The position numbers and the translations under genes are program-made. Of a DNA stretch of 64,000 nt, positions 63,022 through 64,000 are shown one piece after another; the first letter of the stretch is position 1, and each line of letters begins with the position of its first letter. Source of the DNA: Anderseniella sp963698275 (GTDB lineage: Bacteria; Pseudomonadota; Alphaproteobacteria; Rhizobiales; Aestuariivirgaceae). Location: assembly GCA_963698275.1 (NCBI GenBank), contig CAVOQE010000001.1, positions 558,001-622,000 of the forward strand, in the 5' to 3' direction. The notes under the pieces are model-generated. The model saw only the letters and a list, made by a program, of their open reading frames with translations. It made no database searches and was not told where the DNA came from.

Positions 63022-64000
63022 ATGAAAGTTGTGCCTTTTCCATCTTCGTCCGCACATGGCGGATCGACCCATGCATCTGTACCTTCGATTATTGCGGCAC
63101 TGGATATCGGTTCCACCAAGATTTGCTGCCTGATCGGGTCCATTGATGGCCGCAGGCGCCGGGCTGTTGATGAAACGGTGCCGCAAATCAAGGTCATTGG
63201 TGCCGGTCATTGCCGTTCGCAGGGTGTGAACGGTGGCGCCATTACCGACCTGGATGATGCCGAACGCGCGCTGCGCACCGCAATCGATCAGGCTGAACGC
63301 ATGGCCGGCCGCACAATTTCCGATGTCTATGTGAACATGTCTGGTGGCCGCACCCTGAGTGTGCATGTAACCGGCCAGGCTGTACTCGGCCATCAGGCTG
63401 TTGACGAGGCGGCCAAGCGCCGGGCCGCGGTTAATGCCATGTCGAAAGTAGAGACCGGCGGTCGCGCCGTTCTGCATGCATCGGTGATACAGTATCGCCT
63501 TGACGGCGCGCGCGGCGTGCGTGAACCGGCAGGCATGCACGGCAGCACACTGACTGCGGAGATGAATGTCGTTCTGGCAGATCCGCACGCCATCACAAAT
63601 CTTGGCATCCTGCTGGAGCGCTGCCATCTGGATGCGGTCGGATTCGTCGTCGCGCCCTATGCTGCGGCGCGCTCGGTTCTGCTGGCTGATGAAATGGAAC
63701 TGGGTGTTGCCGTCATCGAGCTTGGCGGCGGCACCACATCATATGCAGTGTTCAACGAAGGCATGCTGGCTCATGCTGACATGGTCCCGGTGGGGTCCCA
63801 CCACGTAACCACTGACATAGCCCGTGGTCTCAACACAACCATCGCGCATGCAGAGCGGGTCAAGACATTGTGGGGGTCAACCGTTCCGGCCCAGCTTGAT
63901 GAGCGTGAATTGATTACCTGCCCGATCCTCGGTGAAACCGGCAGTGATGCGGTGCAGAGCATTCCGCGGTCGATGATCTGTGGCGTGGTCCGCCCGCGCA
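63022..64000 (+). CDS. ftsA: Cell division protein FtsA, partial (runs off the window)
   Basis: The ATG at 63022 opens a frame that stays open to the window end (326 codons). After about 26 residues comes the actin-fold phosphate loop AALDIGSTKICCLIGS, then NGGAITDLDDAERALRTAI (SHS2 subdomain 1C region), MSGGRTLSVHVTGQAVLGH and ELGGGTTSYAVF (second phosphate loop). FtsA tethers FtsZ to the membrane and signals to the divisome; the membrane-targeting helix is beyond the window. ftsZ is expected next. Confidence 0.95.
   Translation, partial: MKVVPFPSSSAHGGSTHASVPSIIAALDIGSTKICCLIGSIDGRRRRAVDETVPQIKVIGAGHCRSQGVNGGAITDLDDAERALRTAIDQAERMAGRTISDVYVNMSGGRTLSVHVTGQAVLGHQAVDEAAKRRAAVNAMSKVETGGRAVLHASVIQYRLDGARGVREPAGMHGSTLTAEMNVVLADPHAITNLGILLERCHLDAVGFVVAPYAAARSVLLADEMELGVAVIELGGGTTSYAVFNEGMLAHADMVPVGSHHVTTDIARGLNTTIAHAERVKTLWGSTVPAQLDERELITCPILGETGSDAVQSIPRSMICGVVRPR

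Overview
The window looks like a chromosomal segment of an alphaproteobacterium, probably of the Hyphomicrobiales/Rhizobiales type. This is judged from protein styles (DUF3726, an ArsR-methyltransferase fusion, a tailed IF-1 beside cspA, single-chain 5-oxoprolinase), moderately high GC, dense genes with 4-8 nt overlaps, and the dcw gene order. The genus cannot be fixed by eye.

Layout. 1-2.7 kb: C-terminal part of a di-haem (DUF1111) oxidoreductase, a PQQ-type sugar dehydrogenase and, opposite, a ChaN-like haem-binding protein. 2.9-8.2 kb: a tightly overlapping trio (histone-deacetylase-like deacetylase, a 573-aa protein of unknown function, DUF3726) followed by the ABC-F ATPase Uup. 8.2-15 kb: orphan HyuA-like protein, fatty acid desaturase, LysE exporter, a nitroreductase-marR operon with a striking tandem operator, a methyltransferase and an RNase T2. 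15.0-15.5 kb holds a decayed TerC-like membrane protein gene. 15.6-19.8 kb: DUF1508 protein, EttA, amine oxidase, alpha/beta hydrolase. 19.8-21.8 kb: hybrid histidine kinase with a degenerate receiver, bracketed by two related palindromes. 21.9-28.6 kb: exporter, GST, TrmO, two MlaC-like proteins around an enoyl-CoA hydratase, ArsR-methyltransferase, frameshifted dadA. 28.7-34.9 kb: MFS transporter, a truncated and an intact GST duplicate flanking a PilZ protein, extensin-like lipoprotein, membrane LytTR regulator. 35.2-44.4 kb: 5-oxoprolinase with a divergent MarR-type regulator and GST, META protein, aldo/keto reductase with flavodoxin-like partner, EamA transporter, TerB-DnaJ protein, peptidoglycan amidase. 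44.5-47.5 kb: RNase P RNA, small secreted protein, cspA, IF-1 paralogue, a nonsense-interrupted small gene, and an orphan glycine-betaine-type binding protein. 47.9-64 kb: a complete dcw run rsmH-ftsL-ftsI-murE-murF-mraY-murD-ftsW-murG-murC-murB-ddl-ftsQ-ftsA (ftsA runs off the end), which makes the lipid II precursors and assembles the divisome.

Two short non-coding elements with terminal inverted repeats and TA at their borders (24305-24569 and 34942-35200) look like MITEs of two different families. The first carries the apparent start codon of a neighbouring gene inside its terminal repeat. I saw no CRISPR array, no intact IS transposase, no phage genes and no tRNA. The most unusual material is the MITE-gene fusion, the deacetylase/DUF3726 operon, the tandem MarR operator and the degenerate kinase receiver. 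No clear-cut new defence or biosynthetic system was found.
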